Shown: positions 25,649 through 35,582, counted from the stretch's first letter. The stretch: DNA of 64,000 nt from Acidimicrobiia bacterium (GCA_022822905.1 JAJDYE010000029.1:1-64000); one strand, 5' to 3'. The notes: a model not told the origin generated them from the sequence alone. A program made the numbers and translations.

Positions 25649-27180
25649 GATGGCTCGACTCCCGCAGACATGGCCTCTTCCCTAGTGGGCAGGCCGAGGC
25701 GGTGGGGATGGGCCATCAGGCTTGGCGACCGAGCCATCAACTGCGCGCAGGGCCGCAGGAAGAAGTAGGTGGCCACCAAGTCTAGCACGGAGGCCAAGCC
25801 CAGCATCAGGGCGAAGCCCCGAACCGACCCGGCCGAGAGCCAGTACAAGATGACCGCGGCGATGAGCGAGGCGAAGTTGGCCCTGAAGATGGTCCGGAAC
25901 GCCGCCGAGAAGGATTGCTCCAGCGACGACCTCAGCATGCGACCGGTGGCCACATCCTCTTTGAGGTGCTCGAAGTAGACCACGTTGGAGTCCAGCGAAA
26001 CGCCGATCGCCACGATGAGGCCGGTGACTCCGGCCAGGGTCAAGGCCAGATCCTGGGTCTCGCCCAGCCAGGCCACGATCACCCACAGCAGGGTGGCCGA
26101 CACCCCGAGGCTCAACATGGCGACGAGGCCCAACAGGCGGTACATGCCCACCATGTACAAGAACACCAGCGCCAGCCCGACGAGGCCGGCGATAATCCCG
26201 GCCCGCAAGGAGTCGCCCCCGATGGTGGCCGACACGGCCCGGCTGGTGCTGTCGCTCTGGGGGTCGGTGGGGTCTTGGAACTCGATGGGCAGCGCGCCGT
26301 AGCGCAGAACCAGGGCCAGGTCGTCGGCTTCTTCCTCAGAAAAGTTGCCGGAGATAACCACTTGGCCGTCGAAGTTGGGGCTCTGCACCGAGGGCGCCGA
26401 CTGCACGCTTCCGTCTACCACGACAGCTAGCTGGCCAAGCCCGGCCACACCCGGCGGGCAGTATGGTGTGCCCGAATAGCACTCCACCGCTATCTCGTCG
26501 AACTTATCGGCCCCCTGGTCACCGCCCTTGAAGGTGGCATCCACCACGAACTCGCCCCGGAATGAGCTGTCGGCGCTGGAAAGGCCAGCGCCGGTGAGCG
26601 TGGACGGCCCAAGCAGAAAGCGCCTGATCTCCTCACCGTTGTCATCTCGCTCGGGCAGGACCACAAAGCGCTCAAGTACATCCTCGGCCGATGTCGATGG
26701 CTGCAAGCCGACGTAGTCGATGCCGCTGGGGCACGGGGCCAACCCTCGATCGTCGAGCTCGGGATCGGGCAGCTCAGTCGTGGGCAACTCCGATTCAGAA
26801 TCGAAGGAGACAACCGGAAGCTCGGCGCACACCGGGCGGAAGCGGAGCTCGGCGGTTTGGCCCACAACGTCGATGGCCCGCTGCTGATCGCTGATTCCGG
26901 GAAGCTGCACCACCACCCGTCCGCCTTGGCGAGTCACATCGGGCTCGGCCACACCCAGACCGTCGATGCGGTCGCGGATGATGTTGACTGCGGTATCCAG
27001 GTCGCCTTCGGTGATGGCTACGGGACGGTCGGGGTCGTCCACCGGCACCAGCACCACCTCGACTCCGCCCTTGAGGTCCAGGCCCAGCAGAGGCCGGTTT
27101 CCAACGGCCAGCGATGCCGCCAACAGCCCCGCGGCCGCAGCCACGATGAGGACAAGCGAAACCAGCGAACGGCGGCTCAT
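25645..27180 (-). CDS. secD: Protein translocase subunit SecD
   Basis: 511 residues. First helix, then GLDLKGGVEVVL, a large extracytoplasmic P1 domain (about residues 40-320, with an acidic insertion around SDSTSRAVSATIGGDSL), and five C-terminal helices with TLAGVTGLIVAIGVSLDSNV. Works with SecF and YajC. The gene order yajC-secD-secF is the usual operon and continues to tgt-queA upstream. Confidence 0.96.
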   Translation of the reverse strand: MSRRSLVSLVLIVAAAAGLLAASLAVGNRPLLGLDLKGGVEVVLVPVDDPDRPVAITEGDLDTAVNIIRDRIDGLGVAEPDVTRQGGRVVVQLPGISDQQRAIDVVGQTAELRFRPVCAELPVVSFDSESELPTTELPDPELDDRGLAPCPSGIDYVGLQPSTSAEDVLERFVVLPERDDNGEEIRRFLLGPSTLTGAGLSSADSSFRGEFVVDATFKGGDQGADKFDEIAVECYSGTPYCPPGVAGLGQLAVVVDGSVQSAPSVQSPNFDGQVVISGNFSEEEADDLALVLRYGALPIEFQDPTDPQSDSTSRAVSATIGGDSLRAGIIAGLVGLALVFLYMVGMYRLLGLVAMLSLGVSATLLWVIVAWLGETQDLALTLAGVTGLIVAIGVSLDSNVVYFEHLKEDVATGRMLRSSLEQSFSAAFRTIFRANFASLIAAVILYWLSAGSVRGFALMLGLASVLDLVATYFFLRPCAQLMARSPSLMAHPHRLGLPTREEAMSAGVEPS

Positions 27181-27198
27181 TGACGCTGGAAGAGGGGG

Positions 27199-27513
27199 CT
27201 AGCCGTCAGCGTCGTCGCCACTAAGCAGAGGCCCCTGGCCGTCGTCGCCATCGACGTCGGAGGAGTACACGACCTTGTTGGCGATGGTGTCGCGGCTGAT
27301 CTTGATTTCAACGCCATCGGAGATCTCGATGAACACGGTGCCGCCGTCGAAATCGGTGATCATCCCGTACAGGCCCGATGCGGTGATCACCTCGTCGCCC
27401 ACATCCAAAGATTCGAGCAGCTCGCGGTGCAGGCGCGCTTTTCTCTGTTGGGGGCGTATCATGAAGAAATACATGGCGACGACAATCAAAAGCGGAAGCA
27501 GCAGGACGTCCAA
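27199..27513 (-). CDS. yajC: YajC, preprotein translocase accessory subunit
   Basis: 104 residues. One N-terminal helix (LLLPLLIVVAMYFFMIRP), the family motif RPQQRKARLH, then LDVGDEVITASGLYGMITDF and an SH3-like domain, with an acidic C-terminal tail (DVDGDDGQGPLLSGDD). Binds SecDF. Confidence 0.93.
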   Translation of the reverse strand: MDVLLLPLLIVVAMYFFMIRPQQRKARLHRELLESLDVGDEVITASGLYGMITDFDGGTVFIEISDGVEIKISRDTIANKVVYSSDVDGDDGQGPLLSGDDADG

Positions 27514-27574
27514 GGCCCAGAATTCTACCGGAAGACCTAGCTGGGAGACGACTCGGCGGGCCTAGCCGAATAAG

Positions 27575-28684
27575 TCAGCCCCACGCCTCAGTCGTCTTGA
27601 CGATCAAGCGGTCAAGGGTGCCTGTTGCGATGGCGTCTTGGGCCTCCTCCATGAGGGCCAACAGCCAGGCCACGTTGTGGAGGGTGAGCATTCGGGCCGC
27701 CGACGGCTCGTCCACGTTGAACAGGTGGCGCAGGTAGGCACGCGAGTAGCGGGCAGCCGGACTGGCCGGAAAGTGGGGATCGACGGGGCGGTCATCGTTG
27801 GCGAGGGAAGAGTTGCCGAGGTTGAGTCGGCCCTCCCAGGTGAGAGCGGTGCCGTGGCGGGCCAGCCGGGTGGGCAGCACGCAGTCGAACATGTCCACGC
27901 CCAGGGCCACGCATTCCAGCAGCCCGATGGGATCGCCAAGCCCCATGAAGTAGCGGGGCTGATCGTGGGGCAGAAGCGGGGCGGTGGCGGCCAGCGCAGC
28001 CATCATCTGCTCGGGGCTCTCCCCCACCGAAAGCCCGCCCACCGCATAGCCGTCGAAGCCCACCTCGACGGTCCGGGCTGCGCTCTCGGCCCGGAGGGCG
28101 GGATCGGTCCCACCCTGGACGATGCCGAATTGGTTGGCCCCGACTTCGTGCCCTTCCACTTCCAGAAAGCGGCGGCGGGCCCGGACCGCCCAGTTCGCGG
28201 TGCGATCCACCGCTTGACGCTGGACCGATGCCGGGGCTTCCGATGGCGGGCATACGTCGAGGACCATTTGGATGTCGGATCCAAGCTGGAGCTGAACGTC
28301 CACCACCCGCTCCGCGGTGAAACGATGGGAAGTGCCGTCGTAAGTCGACCGGAACGTGGCGCCGTCATCGTCCACCTTGGGATCGAGGGAGAACACCTGA
28401 TATCCGCCGGAGTCGGTGAGCACATGGCCCGACCAGCCGGTGAAGCCGTGGACGCCGCCCATTTGCTCCACCACCTCGGGACCGGGCCTCATCATCAGGT
28501 GGTAGGTGTTGGCCAGCACCACGGGGGGATTGAGAGCCTCGAGGTCGCTGGTGTCGAGGGTGCGGACCGCGGCCCGGGTGCCCACCGGCATGAAGCACGG
28601 AGTGGTGAACGAGCCCCTCGGCGTGGTGATACGGCCTTTGCGGGCCTGCCCGTCTTGGGCCAACACGTGGAATTGGAGGGTCAT
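27575..28684 (-). CDS. tgt: Queuine tRNA-ribosyltransferase (TGT), lacking zinc cysteines
   Basis: 369 residues, a TIM-barrel enzyme that swaps guanine 34 for preQ1 in GUN-anticodon tRNAs. Seen: DSGGYQVFSL (base-binding Asp), FGIVQGGTDPALR, GGLSVGE, and FDCVLPTRLARHG with the nucleophilic Asp. Bacterial TGTs carry a Cys-x-Cys-x2-Cys zinc site before YSRAYLRHL. Here that stretch reads DPHFPASPAAR, with no cysteine, although the later His (LHN) is kept. The start overlaps the queA stop. No preQ1 biosynthesis genes are in the window. Confidence 0.93.
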   Translation of the reverse strand: MTLQFHVLAQDGQARKGRITTPRGSFTTPCFMPVGTRAAVRTLDTSDLEALNPPVVLANTYHLMMRPGPEVVEQMGGVHGFTGWSGHVLTDSGGYQVFSLDPKVDDDGATFRSTYDGTSHRFTAERVVDVQLQLGSDIQMVLDVCPPSEAPASVQRQAVDRTANWAVRARRRFLEVEGHEVGANQFGIVQGGTDPALRAESAARTVEVGFDGYAVGGLSVGESPEQMMAALAATAPLLPHDQPRYFMGLGDPIGLLECVALGVDMFDCVLPTRLARHGTALTWEGRLNLGNSSLANDDRPVDPHFPASPAARYSRAYLRHLFNVDEPSAARMLTLHNVAWLLALMEEAQDAIATGTLDRLIVKTTEAWG

Positions 28685-29685
28685 TGCCCTGGATTTCTAG
28701 TGCAGAACATGGCATCCCCCAGGGAGAGGAAGCGATAGCCCTCGGCCAAGGCTGTTTCGTAGAGATCGCGCCAGCGGGGGCCGATGAACGCGGCCAGCAA
28801 GGCCAGAAGGCTGGACCGGGGCAGATGGAAGTTGGTGAGCATGGCATCCACCACCGTGAACTGGTGTCCCGGCTTGATGAACAGATCGGTGGAGCCACTG
28901 GCCGATCCGGTGGCCGCGGCCGATTCCAGCGCCCGCACCACGGTTGTGCCCACGGCTACCACCCGCTCAGCCCGGACGCAGGCGGCCAGCGTGGACTCCG
29001 GGATTCGATACGACTCGGTGTGCATGACGTGGTCTTCCAGCTTCTCAGCCATGACCGGCGTGAAAGTGGCCGTGCCCACGGCCAACTCCAACTTGCACAC
29101 CACCGCGCCCGCCTCTCGACAGCGTTCCAATACCTCCTTGGTGAGGTGGAGACCGGCCGTAGGGGCAGCGGCCGACACCGGCCGATCGGCATAGACCGTC
29201 TGGTAGAGCTCGACGTCGGCCAACTCCTCGGTGACATAGGGGGGAAGCGGCACTTCCCCGGCTCGATCCATGAGGGCATCGGCGTCGCCAATCGGCCTCA
29301 CCCACCGCCTTCCGTCGTCGCCGATTCGCCCCCCTACCTCCAATACGGGCTGCTCCTCGAACCACAGCTCGGCACCCGGCCGCACCCGCCGGCCCGGCCG
29401 CACCAACGCGCTCCACCAGCCGTCGTTTCCCGGTTCCAGCAACAAGACCTCCACCCGGCCCCCCGTGGCCTTGCGTAGCTTCAGTCGGGCGCTCATGACC
29501 CGGCTGTCGTTCACCACCAACACGTCGCCAGGGCTCAAGAGATCAGGCAGGTCACGGGTCAAGCGATGCTCGGGAGGAGCGCCAGAACCTCGGTCCACCA
29601 GCAGCCGGGAGCTGTCGCGGGGCTCAGCCGGCTGCTGGGCGATGGCGGCATCGGGCAGCTCGTAGTGAAGCTCCGAAGTCCGCAT
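28681..29685 (-). CDS. queA: S-adenosylmethionine:tRNA ribosyltransferase-isomerase
   Basis: 334 residues. Family motifs: ELPDAAIAQQPAEPRDSSRL, DVLVVNDSRVMSARL, SAAAPTAGLHLT, VGTATFTPV and MLTNFHLPRSSLLALLAAF. Adds the epoxycyclopentane ring from SAM to preQ1-tRNA, the step after TGT. Divergent from ruvC with a 68 bp gap. Confidence 0.95.
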   Translation of the reverse strand: MRTSELHYELPDAAIAQQPAEPRDSSRLLVDRGSGAPPEHRLTRDLPDLLSPGDVLVVNDSRVMSARLKLRKATGGRVEVLLLEPGNDGWWSALVRPGRRVRPGAELWFEEQPVLEVGGRIGDDGRRWVRPIGDADALMDRAGEVPLPPYVTEELADVELYQTVYADRPVSAAAPTAGLHLTKEVLERCREAGAVVCKLELAVGTATFTPVMAEKLEDHVMHTESYRIPESTLAACVRAERVVAVGTTVVRALESAAATGSASGSTDLFIKPGHQFTVVDAMLTNFHLPRSSLLALLAAFIGPRWRDLYETALAEGYRFLSLGDAMFCTRNPGQ

Positions 29686-29753
29686 GAGCAGTTTCTACCC
29701 CACCGTTGCGCTTATCCCGAAAACCGACATACCCGCCCGGTAGTTTGGGGCTG

Positions 29754-30251
29754 ATGCTGGTGATGGGGATCGATCCCGGCCTGTCGCGCTGCGGCTACGG
29801 CGTTGTCCGCCAAAAGGGCCGCGCCACCGAGGCCGTGGCCGCCGGAATCATCCGCACCGACAAGGACGATCCCATCCCCCGCCGCCTGTATGAGCTTCAA
29901 AATGAGCTTGCCGACTTGATGGGTACATACAACCCAGACGCGATGGCCATCGAGCAAGTGCTGTTCCAGGTGAACGTGCGCACCGCCATGGGGGTGGGCC
30001 AGGCCAGCGGGGTGGCCATGGCCGCCGCAGTGGGGGCGGGTGCCGAGGTGTTCGAGTACTCGCCCACGCAGATCAAAAAAGCAGTAACCGGCTGGGGCGG
30101 CGCCGGCAAGGAGCAGATGGGACAGATGGTGCAGACCCTGCTGCGCCTTCCCAAGCCTCTGAAGCCGGTAGACGCGGCCGACGCAATTGCGGTGGCCCTC
30201 TGCCATCTGGCCCACCACCCGGCCGCATCGCGGATCCAGGCGGCGATGTGA
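29754..30251 (+). CDS. ruvC: Holliday junction resolvase RuvC
   Basis: 165 residues from ATG 29754 (MLVMGIDPGLSRCGYGVV). RNase H-fold nuclease with acidic residues in GIDPGLS, AIEQVLF and the C-terminal VDAADAIAVALCH. Cuts Holliday junctions. First gene of the only plus-strand operon within the minus-strand housekeeping block. The stop overlaps the ruvA GTG. Confidence 0.95.
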   Translation: MLVMGIDPGLSRCGYGVVRQKGRATEAVAAGIIRTDKDDPIPRRLYELQNELADLMGTYNPDAMAIEQVLFQVNVRTAMGVGQASGVAMAAAVGAGAEVFEYSPTQIKKAVTGWGGAGKEQMGQMVQTLLRLPKPLKPVDAADAIAVALCHLAHHPAASRIQAAM

Positions 30252-30850
30252 TCGGACTGCTCCGGGGCACGCTGGCCCTGCGGGACCCCGACGAGGTGAT
30301 CGTGGAGACCGCAGGCGTCGGCTATCGAGTGGCTGTCTCGCCGGACACGTCGGCCGCGCTGGGCGAGCTGGGCCAAGAGGTGGTGTTGCACATCCACCAC
30401 CACATCAGAGAAGACGCCCAGACCCTGTACGGGTTCGACACCCCCGACAAGCGTCGGGTCTTCGAGGGGCTCATCTCTGCTCATGGCGTGGGGCCAGCGA
30501 TGGGCATGGCCATCTTGTCGATATACGGACCCTCGGAGTTGGCTGGGATTCTGGCCACCGACGACATCGATGCCCTGTGCCTGGTGCCTGGAGTGGGCAA
30601 GAAGACCGCGGCCCGGCTTCTGGTGGAGCTCAAATCCCGCCTCGACATCGGAGACGTGACCACTGCGGTGACATCGGGCCAGCCCGCGGGCGAGCAGCCG
30701 TCTGATGCCCGCAGCGTGGTCCGCCAAGCACTGGCCGAGTTGGGCTACAGCGCCGAGGAAATCCGCAGCGCCATCGCCGCCCTGCCTCCGGGCGACGACT
30801 CCTCTGCCCTGCTCAAAGCAGCCCTCCGGCACTTGGCCTCCGGGATATGA
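30248..30850 (+). CDS. ruvA: Holliday junction DNA helicase subunit RuvA
   Basis: 200 residues from GTG 30248. N-terminal OB domain ([22 protein letters not shown]), helix-hairpin-helix [20 protein letters not shown] and a C-terminal RuvB-binding domain ([15 protein letters not shown]). Binds four-way junctions and recruits RuvB. Confidence 0.95.
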   Translation: MIGLLRGTLALRDPDEVIVETAGVGYRVAVSPDTSAALGELGQEVVLHIHHHIREDAQTLYGFDTPDKRRVFEGLISAHGVGPAMGMAILSIYGPSELAGILATDDIDALCLVPGVGKKTAARLLVELKSRLDIGDVTTAVTSGQPAGEQPSDARSVVRQALAELGYSAEEIRSAIAALPPGDDSSALLKAALRHLASGI

Positions 30851-30857
30851 GCAGGCC

Positions 30858-31892
30858 ATGAGCAAGAGAGAAGAACTGCTGGCGGGGACCCCACTGCCCG
30901 AAGACGCCGCGGCCGAGACAGGATTGCGGCCAACCCGGCTGGACGAGTTCGTGGGCCAGTCGGAGCTGAAGGAGCATCTTGACATCATCTTGGGCGCGGC
31001 CCGGGCCCGATCGCAACCAGCCGACCATCTGCTGTTCGCGGGGCCACCGGGCTTGGGCAAGACCACGCTGGCCCACATCGTGGCCAAGGAGATGGAAGCG
31101 GGACTGCACATCACCTCGGGACCGGCGCTGGAGCGGGCGGGCGACCTGGCCGCCATCTTGTCCAAGCTGGAGGACGGCGACATTCTGTTCATCGATGAGA
31201 TCCATCGGCTGCCCCGCATTGTCGAAGAGGTGATGTACCCGGCCATGGAGGACTTCAACGTTGACATCGTGCTGGGCAAGGGGCCGGCAGCCCAGTCGGT
31301 CCGCCTCGACCTGGCCAAGTTCACCCTGGTGGGGGCCACCACCCGCACCGGCCTCATCACCGGGCCGTTGCGGGACCGGTTCGGCTTGGTGTCGCGGCTC
31401 GACTACTACACCACTGCCGACTTGGAAGCCATCGTGACGCGGGCGGCGGGCATCTTAGACATACAGGTCGACCCGGCCGGCGCGGCCGAGATCGCCTGCC
31501 GGGCCCGGGGAACCCCCCGCATCGCCAACCGGCTGCTGCGGCGGGTGCGCGACTACGCCGAGGTTCGGGCCGACGGGGTGATCGATCAGCAGACCGCGGC
31601 CGCCGGGTTGAACCTGTTCGCCGTCGACCAAGCCGGCCTCGACAAGATCGATCGGGCCATCCTGTCGGCCCTGTGCGAGCGCTTTGGCGGAGGCCCGGTC
31701 GGGCTGTCCACCCTGGCCATCAGCGTCAGCGAACCGGCCGAAACGGTGGAGGACGTGTACGAGCCGTTCCTCATCCAACAGGGCCTGTTGATGCGCACTC
31801 CTCGGGGCCGAGTAGCCACCCCCACCGCCTGGCACCATCTGGACCTGACCCCACCCGACAGCGCCTCAGATCAGTCGAACTTGTTCGACTGA
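30858..31892 (+). CDS. ruvB: Holliday junction branch-migration ATPase RuvB
   Basis: 344 residues from ATG 30858 ([10 protein letters not shown]), 7 bp after ruvA. AAA+ motor: [19 protein letters not shown] (Walker A), [18 protein letters not shown] (Walker B), [20 protein letters not shown] (sensor 1/Arg finger), and a winged-helix end ([14 protein letters not shown]). The in-frame extension to 30705 lies within ruvA. Converges on yebC with only 6 bp between stop codons. Confidence 0.96.
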   Translation: MSKREELLAGTPLPEDAAAETGLRPTRLDEFVGQSELKEHLDIILGAARARSQPADHLLFAGPPGLGKTTLAHIVAKEMEAGLHITSGPALERAGDLAAILSKLEDGDILFIDEIHRLPRIVEEVMYPAMEDFNVDIVLGKGPAAQSVRLDLAKFTLVGATTRTGLITGPLRDRFGLVSRLDYYTTADLEAIVTRAAGILDIQVDPAGAAEIACRARGTPRIANRLLRRVRDYAEVRADGVIDQQTAAAGLNLFAVDQAGLDKIDRAILSALCERFGGGPVGLSTLAISVSEPAETVEDVYEPFLIQQGLLMRTPRGRVATPTAWHHLDLTPPDSASDQSNLFD

Positions 31893-31898
31893 CCAAGC

Positions 31899-32648
31899 TC
31901 AATTGGCGGCGGCTTGCAGGATGTCGTCGGGGATGTCGAAGTTGGCGTAGACGTCTTGGACGTCGTCGTGGTCGTCGAGGGCGTCGATGAGGCGGAGGAC
32001 GGAGCGGGCGGACTCGGCGCTGTCGACACCCACCACTGACGTGGGCAGCATGGTGGAGTTTGCCGACATGAAGACGATGCCGGTGTCGGCCAAGGCGTCG
32101 CGCATCGACGAGAGGTCGGAGGGATCGCAGGTGAGCCGCCAGGTGTCGCCCTCATCGGCCAAATCCTCGCCCCCGGCATCGAGGGCGGCCATCATCAGTT
32201 CGTCCTCATCCACCGAGCGGTCCAAGATCACCACCCCCTTGCGCTCGAACTGCCAGGCCACCGCACCGGGCTCGGCCAGCGATCCCCCATTGCGGGTGAA
32301 CAGCGCCCGCACCTCCGAGCTGGTGCGGTTGCGGTTGTCGGTGAGCGTCTCCACATACAGGGCGACACCGCCGGGGGCGTAGCCCTCATAGAACACCGAC
32401 TCGTAGGCCACCCCCTCCAGCTCACCCGTCCCCCGCTTGATGGCCCGCTCGATGGTGTCGAGGGGCACCGAGTTGTCCCGGGCCTTCTGGAACATGGTGC
32501 GCAGGGTGGGGTTGGCATCGGGATCGCCGCCCCCCTCACGAGCGGCCACCTCCACTTGGCGGATCAGCTTGGCGAAAAGCTTGCCCCGGCGTTTGTCGGC
32601 CGCCCCTTTGCGGTGCTTGATGGTGGCCCATTTGGAGTGTCCTGACAC
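31899..32648 (-). CDS. yebC: YebC/PmpR family regulator
   Basis: 249 residues. MSGHSKWATIKHRKGAADK is diagnostic, followed by NPTLRTMFQKARDNSVP, YEGYAPGGVALYVETLTDN and GGSLAEPGAVAWQFERKG. The family acts as DNA-binding regulators and, in some species, as a factor relieving ribosome stalling at proline-rich sites. Converges on ruvB. Confidence 0.95.
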   Translation of the reverse strand: MSGHSKWATIKHRKGAADKRRGKLFAKLIRQVEVAAREGGGDPDANPTLRTMFQKARDNSVPLDTIERAIKRGTGELEGVAYESVFYEGYAPGGVALYVETLTDNRNRTSSEVRALFTRNGGSLAEPGAVAWQFERKGVVILDRSVDEDELMMAALDAGGEDLADEGDTWRLTCDPSDLSSMRDALADTGIVFMSANSTMLPTSVVGVDSAESARSVLRLIDALDDHDDVQDVYANFDIPDDILQAAAN

Positions 32649-32660
32649 CGGTGCCCTCCC

Positions 32661-33263
32661 CTATTCCTGTTCCACAAACCAGCGGTGGCCGGTGGACCAA
32701 TCCTGTTCCACAAACCAGCGGTGGATTCGATCGTCTTGGGCCAACTCAGGGTGGAACGACGACACCACCGTCGAGCCTTGGCGACACAGCACCGGCACCC
32801 CGTCCAATTCGGCCAACACCTCCACGTCACGGCCCACCGACTCGACAACCGGCGCTCGAATGAACACCCCGGGAAAGGCCGATTCCCATCCTTCGATGTC
32901 GATCGGCGCGTGAAATGACTCTGATTGTCGACCGTATCCGTTGCGCCGCACCGCGGCGTCAATGGCGCCAAAGCGATGCTGGCCGGGATAGCCGTCCACC
33001 ACCTCGGCGGCCAAGAGGATCATCCCGGCACAAGTGCCAAGCACCGGCAGGCCGTCGGCCAGTCGATCGGCCAGCGGATCGCCCAAGCCGTTGACGTCCA
33101 GCAGCTTGGAGATGGCAGTGGACTCCCCGCCAGGGATGACGAGGCGGTCGACTTCGGCCAGTTCTTCGGGGGTGCGGACCTGGACCGCGGCCACCCCTAT
33201 TCGATTGAGGACCTGCTCATGCAGCCCGAATGCCCCCTGAAGGGCCAAGACCCCGACCTTCAC
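32661..33263 (-). CDS. pdxT: Pyridoxal 5'-phosphate synthase glutaminase subunit
   Basis: 200 residues. Class I glutaminase: VGVLALQGAFGLH, VIPGGESTAISKL, nucleophile Cys in LGTCAGMILLA, and SFHPEL of the catalytic triad. Supplies ammonia to PdxS. The C-terminus carries an in-frame 36-bp tandem duplication giving HRWFVEQDWSTG then HRWFVEQE, a tail not seen in typical PdxT. Confidence 0.95.
   Translation of the reverse strand: MKVGVLALQGAFGLHEQVLNRIGVAAVQVRTPEELAEVDRLVIPGGESTAISKLLDVNGLGDPLADRLADGLPVLGTCAGMILLAAEVVDGYPGQHRFGAIDAAVRRNGYGRQSESFHAPIDIEGWESAFPGVFIRAPVVESVGRDVEVLAELDGVPVLCRQGSTVVSSFHPELAQDDRIHRWFVEQDWSTGHRWFVEQE
32665..32724. repeat. 24-bp direct repeat at the pdxT 3' end
   Basis: Two exact copies, 32665-32688 and 32701-32724, period 36 bp, in frame with PdxT, duplicating the last codons before the stop. 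Confidence 0.9.
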
Positions 33264-33318
33264 CCGGGGGCTCCGAGTCTCGAGGCGACGCTTCGATCTG
33301 CTGCACGCTCAGCCGCTG

Positions 33319-34218
33319 CTACCAGCCGCGGTCGGCCAGGCGGGTTTCGAGGCCGTCGATCTCCAAACCCGGCATGGGCTCGCCCAGGCCGCGGCTTACC
33401 TTGGCCAGGATGTGGGGATCGCGGTAGTTGGTGGCGGCCTCCACAATGGCTTTGGCCCGAGGAGCAGGATCGGAAGACTTGAAGATCCCCGAGCCCACGA
33501 ACACGGCCTCAGCGCCAAGCTGCATGACCAGTCCGGCGTCGGCGGGAGTCGAGATTCCCCCCGCGCAGAACATCGGCACGGGCAGCCAGCCGGTCTCGGC
33601 CACCTCGCGCACCAGCGGCAAAGGGGCCCGGAGTTGCTTGGCCCAGTCGAACAGCTCGGCGGAATCGGCCTGGGTGATCTTGCGGATGTCCCCAATGATC
33701 GACCGAAGATGACGGACGGCCTCCACGATGTTGCCGGTGCCGGCCTCGCCTTTCGACCGGATCATGCAGGCGCCCTCGGAGATTCGCCGCAGCGCCTCTC
33801 CCAAGTTGACAGCCCCGCACACGAACGGCACGGTGAACGCCCACTTGTCGATGTGGTGGGCTTCATCGGCCGGGGTCAGCACCTCGCTCTCGTCGATGTA
33901 GTCCACATCCAGGGCTTCGAGAATCTGGGCTTCCACAAAGTGGCCGATCCGGGCCTTGGCCATGACCGGGATGGTCACCGCCTGCTGGATGCCAGTGATC
34001 ATCTCCGGATCGCTCATGCGGGCCACCCCGCCATCGCGTCGGATGTCGGCGGGAACCCGTTCCAGAGCCATCACCGCCACCGCTCCGGCGTCCTCAGCCA
34101 CCTTGGCCTGATCAGGGGTGACCACGTCCATGATGACCCCGCCCTTGAGCATCTCGGCCAGTCCACGTTTGACCAACGTGGTGCCCGTCTCGCGGCCCGA
34201 CATCGACTCAGCAGCCAT
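33319..34218 (-). CDS. pdxS: Pyridoxal 5'-phosphate synthase subunit PdxS
   Basis: 299 residues. TIM barrel with [34 protein letters not shown] (Schiff-base Lys), [20 protein letters not shown] and [12 protein letters not shown]. Makes PLP from ribose 5-phosphate, glyceraldehyde 3-phosphate and PdxT-derived ammonia. pdxS and pdxT are separated by about 55 bp. Confidence 0.96.
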   Translation of the reverse strand: MAAESMSGRETGTTLVKRGLAEMLKGGVIMDVVTPDQAKVAEDAGAVAVMALERVPADIRRDGGVARMSDPEMITGIQQAVTIPVMAKARIGHFVEAQILEALDVDYIDESEVLTPADEAHHIDKWAFTVPFVCGAVNLGEALRRISEGACMIRSKGEAGTGNIVEAVRHLRSIIGDIRKITQADSAELFDWAKQLRAPLPLVREVAETGWLPVPMFCAGGISTPADAGLVMQLGAEAVFVGSGIFKSSDPAPRAKAIVEAATNYRDPHILAKVSRGLGEPMPGLEIDGLETRLADRGW

Positions 34219-34280
34219 GGTTGCAGTCTATGGCTTCGCGCATCGCAATCGTGATGTCGGTTTTCCGCCGGCAGCTCGGA

Positions 34281-35582
34281 TCAGCGGTTTTTGAGCAGGT
34301 TCTCAGCGAAGTCCTGCACCATCACCAGCACGTCTCCCCCGGGTAGAGCGATGAAGGTCTGGCCCGGGGTGAGCCGTACCGGATTGCCGTTGTTGTCGGT
34401 GACCTGCCAGGGCTGGTTTGCCGATGGCCGGGTCCAGCGGCCCCGAATCAGATGGCCATCGGTGAACACCAAGGCCACCCCGCCCTCGGAATCAACGGTG
34501 ATGGCCTCAGGGCAATAGGAGCAGGCCGCGCTGCCGGTGTATCCAGTTTGAAGAACTACCACGTTGGCGGGGGTTACCTGGACGGGAGCCACGTCGGGGT
34601 TGGGGGTGCCATTGGGGTGGCGGGCCATGTCGACATGGGGGGTGCCGTCTTGCCAGCGGGCCCAGCCGCCGGCCTCAGAATCCCAGGCAAAATGGGCGAT
34701 CGTGCCGCCGAGATAACGGATCTCCGCCCCGGGGGCCGGCTCAGCACCGGGTGGGAGCGCCTCTCCCGGTCTGCGGTACTCGAAGAGTGGTTCGGGAGCC
34801 GCCAACTCGCGGGGAGCGGCCTGCCAGATGTTCGCAGTGGAGGTGTACAGGCTGAAGGGTGCCACCCGGTCGCCCACCCTCCAATAGTCAGTGGGCAGGT
34901 GGTCCCAACGGAGCTCGTAGAGCTTGCCGTTGGACTGGCCTTGGGACAACTCCCGCAGCACGCCGGGATTGGCCCCCGAATGCCCGTACACCGGCTGGCC
35001 GAAGTTGGCCAGGATGTCGGGGTCGGAGCTGCGCGCCGATCGGACCGGGCCGAGCGAGATGGCCCCCTGGCTGTGGAACACGGCCATGAGTCGGGTGATG
35101 GTCTCGACCCTGACCTCGATCAGCACGTCAGCCTGATTGATCCCGGACTGGGGCCGTCCCACGCTGCTGGTGCCGATCTTCACGGCCAACGCGGGCCGGT
35201 CCATGATGGACGGGTCCTCCAGCGGCTCGCCGGTCAGCGGTTCGGTGGGTCCAGGCATCGGGGTGGGCGTGGCCGGGGCGGGTTCGGGCTCCTCTTCACC
35301 AGGCGCCGCAGTCGCCGAGGCATCGGATTCAGGGTCTGGGGAAGCGAGATCTGACGACTCTGCGGGATCGTCAGGGTCCGACGGACCGTCGGGAGTCGGG
35401 CTATCACCGGCACCGCTGTCGGGAACCGCAGTGGGCGCCGCAGTAGTCGGCGCCGGGGCCCCGTCGCCATCCGCGCCGTCGTCATCGTTTCCGCAGCCCG
35501 CGACCAGAAGCGCAACGGCCAGAAAAACAGCAGCACCCCCACGCCCGAGGGCGCACCAGCCGCTGAGCTTGTTTGGACTCAA
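34281..35582 (-). CDS. DUF3048-type lipoprotein
   Basis: 433 residues if started at TTG 35582, which overlaps the upstream stop (TTGA). N-terminal lipobox VALLVAGC, then a low-complexity Asp/Pro/Ser linker of about 90 residues and a globular domain: RPALAVKIGTSSVGRPQSG, ADVLIEVRVETITRLMAVFH, PVRSARSSDPDILANF. This matches the YerB/DUF3048 extracellular lipoproteins, whose biochemical function I do not know. Probably anchored on the outer face of the membrane. Confidence 0.8.
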   Translation of the reverse strand: MSPNKLSGWCALGRGGAAVFLAVALLVAGCGNDDDGADGDGAPAPTTAAPTAVPDSGAGDSPTPDGPSDPDDPAESSDLASPDPESDASATAAPGEEEPEPAPATPTPMPGPTEPLTGEPLEDPSIMDRPALAVKIGTSSVGRPQSGINQADVLIEVRVETITRLMAVFHSQGAISLGPVRSARSSDPDILANFGQPVYGHSGANPGVLRELSQGQSNGKLYELRWDHLPTDYWRVGDRVAPFSLYTSTANIWQAAPRELAAPEPLFEYRRPGEALPPGAEPAPGAEIRYLGGTIAHFAWDSEAGGWARWQDGTPHVDMARHPNGTPNPDVAPVQVTPANVVVLQTGYTGSAACSYCPEAITVDSEGGVALVFTDGHLIRGRWTRPSANQPWQVTDNNGNPVRLTPGQTFIALPGGDVLVMVQDFAENLLKNR

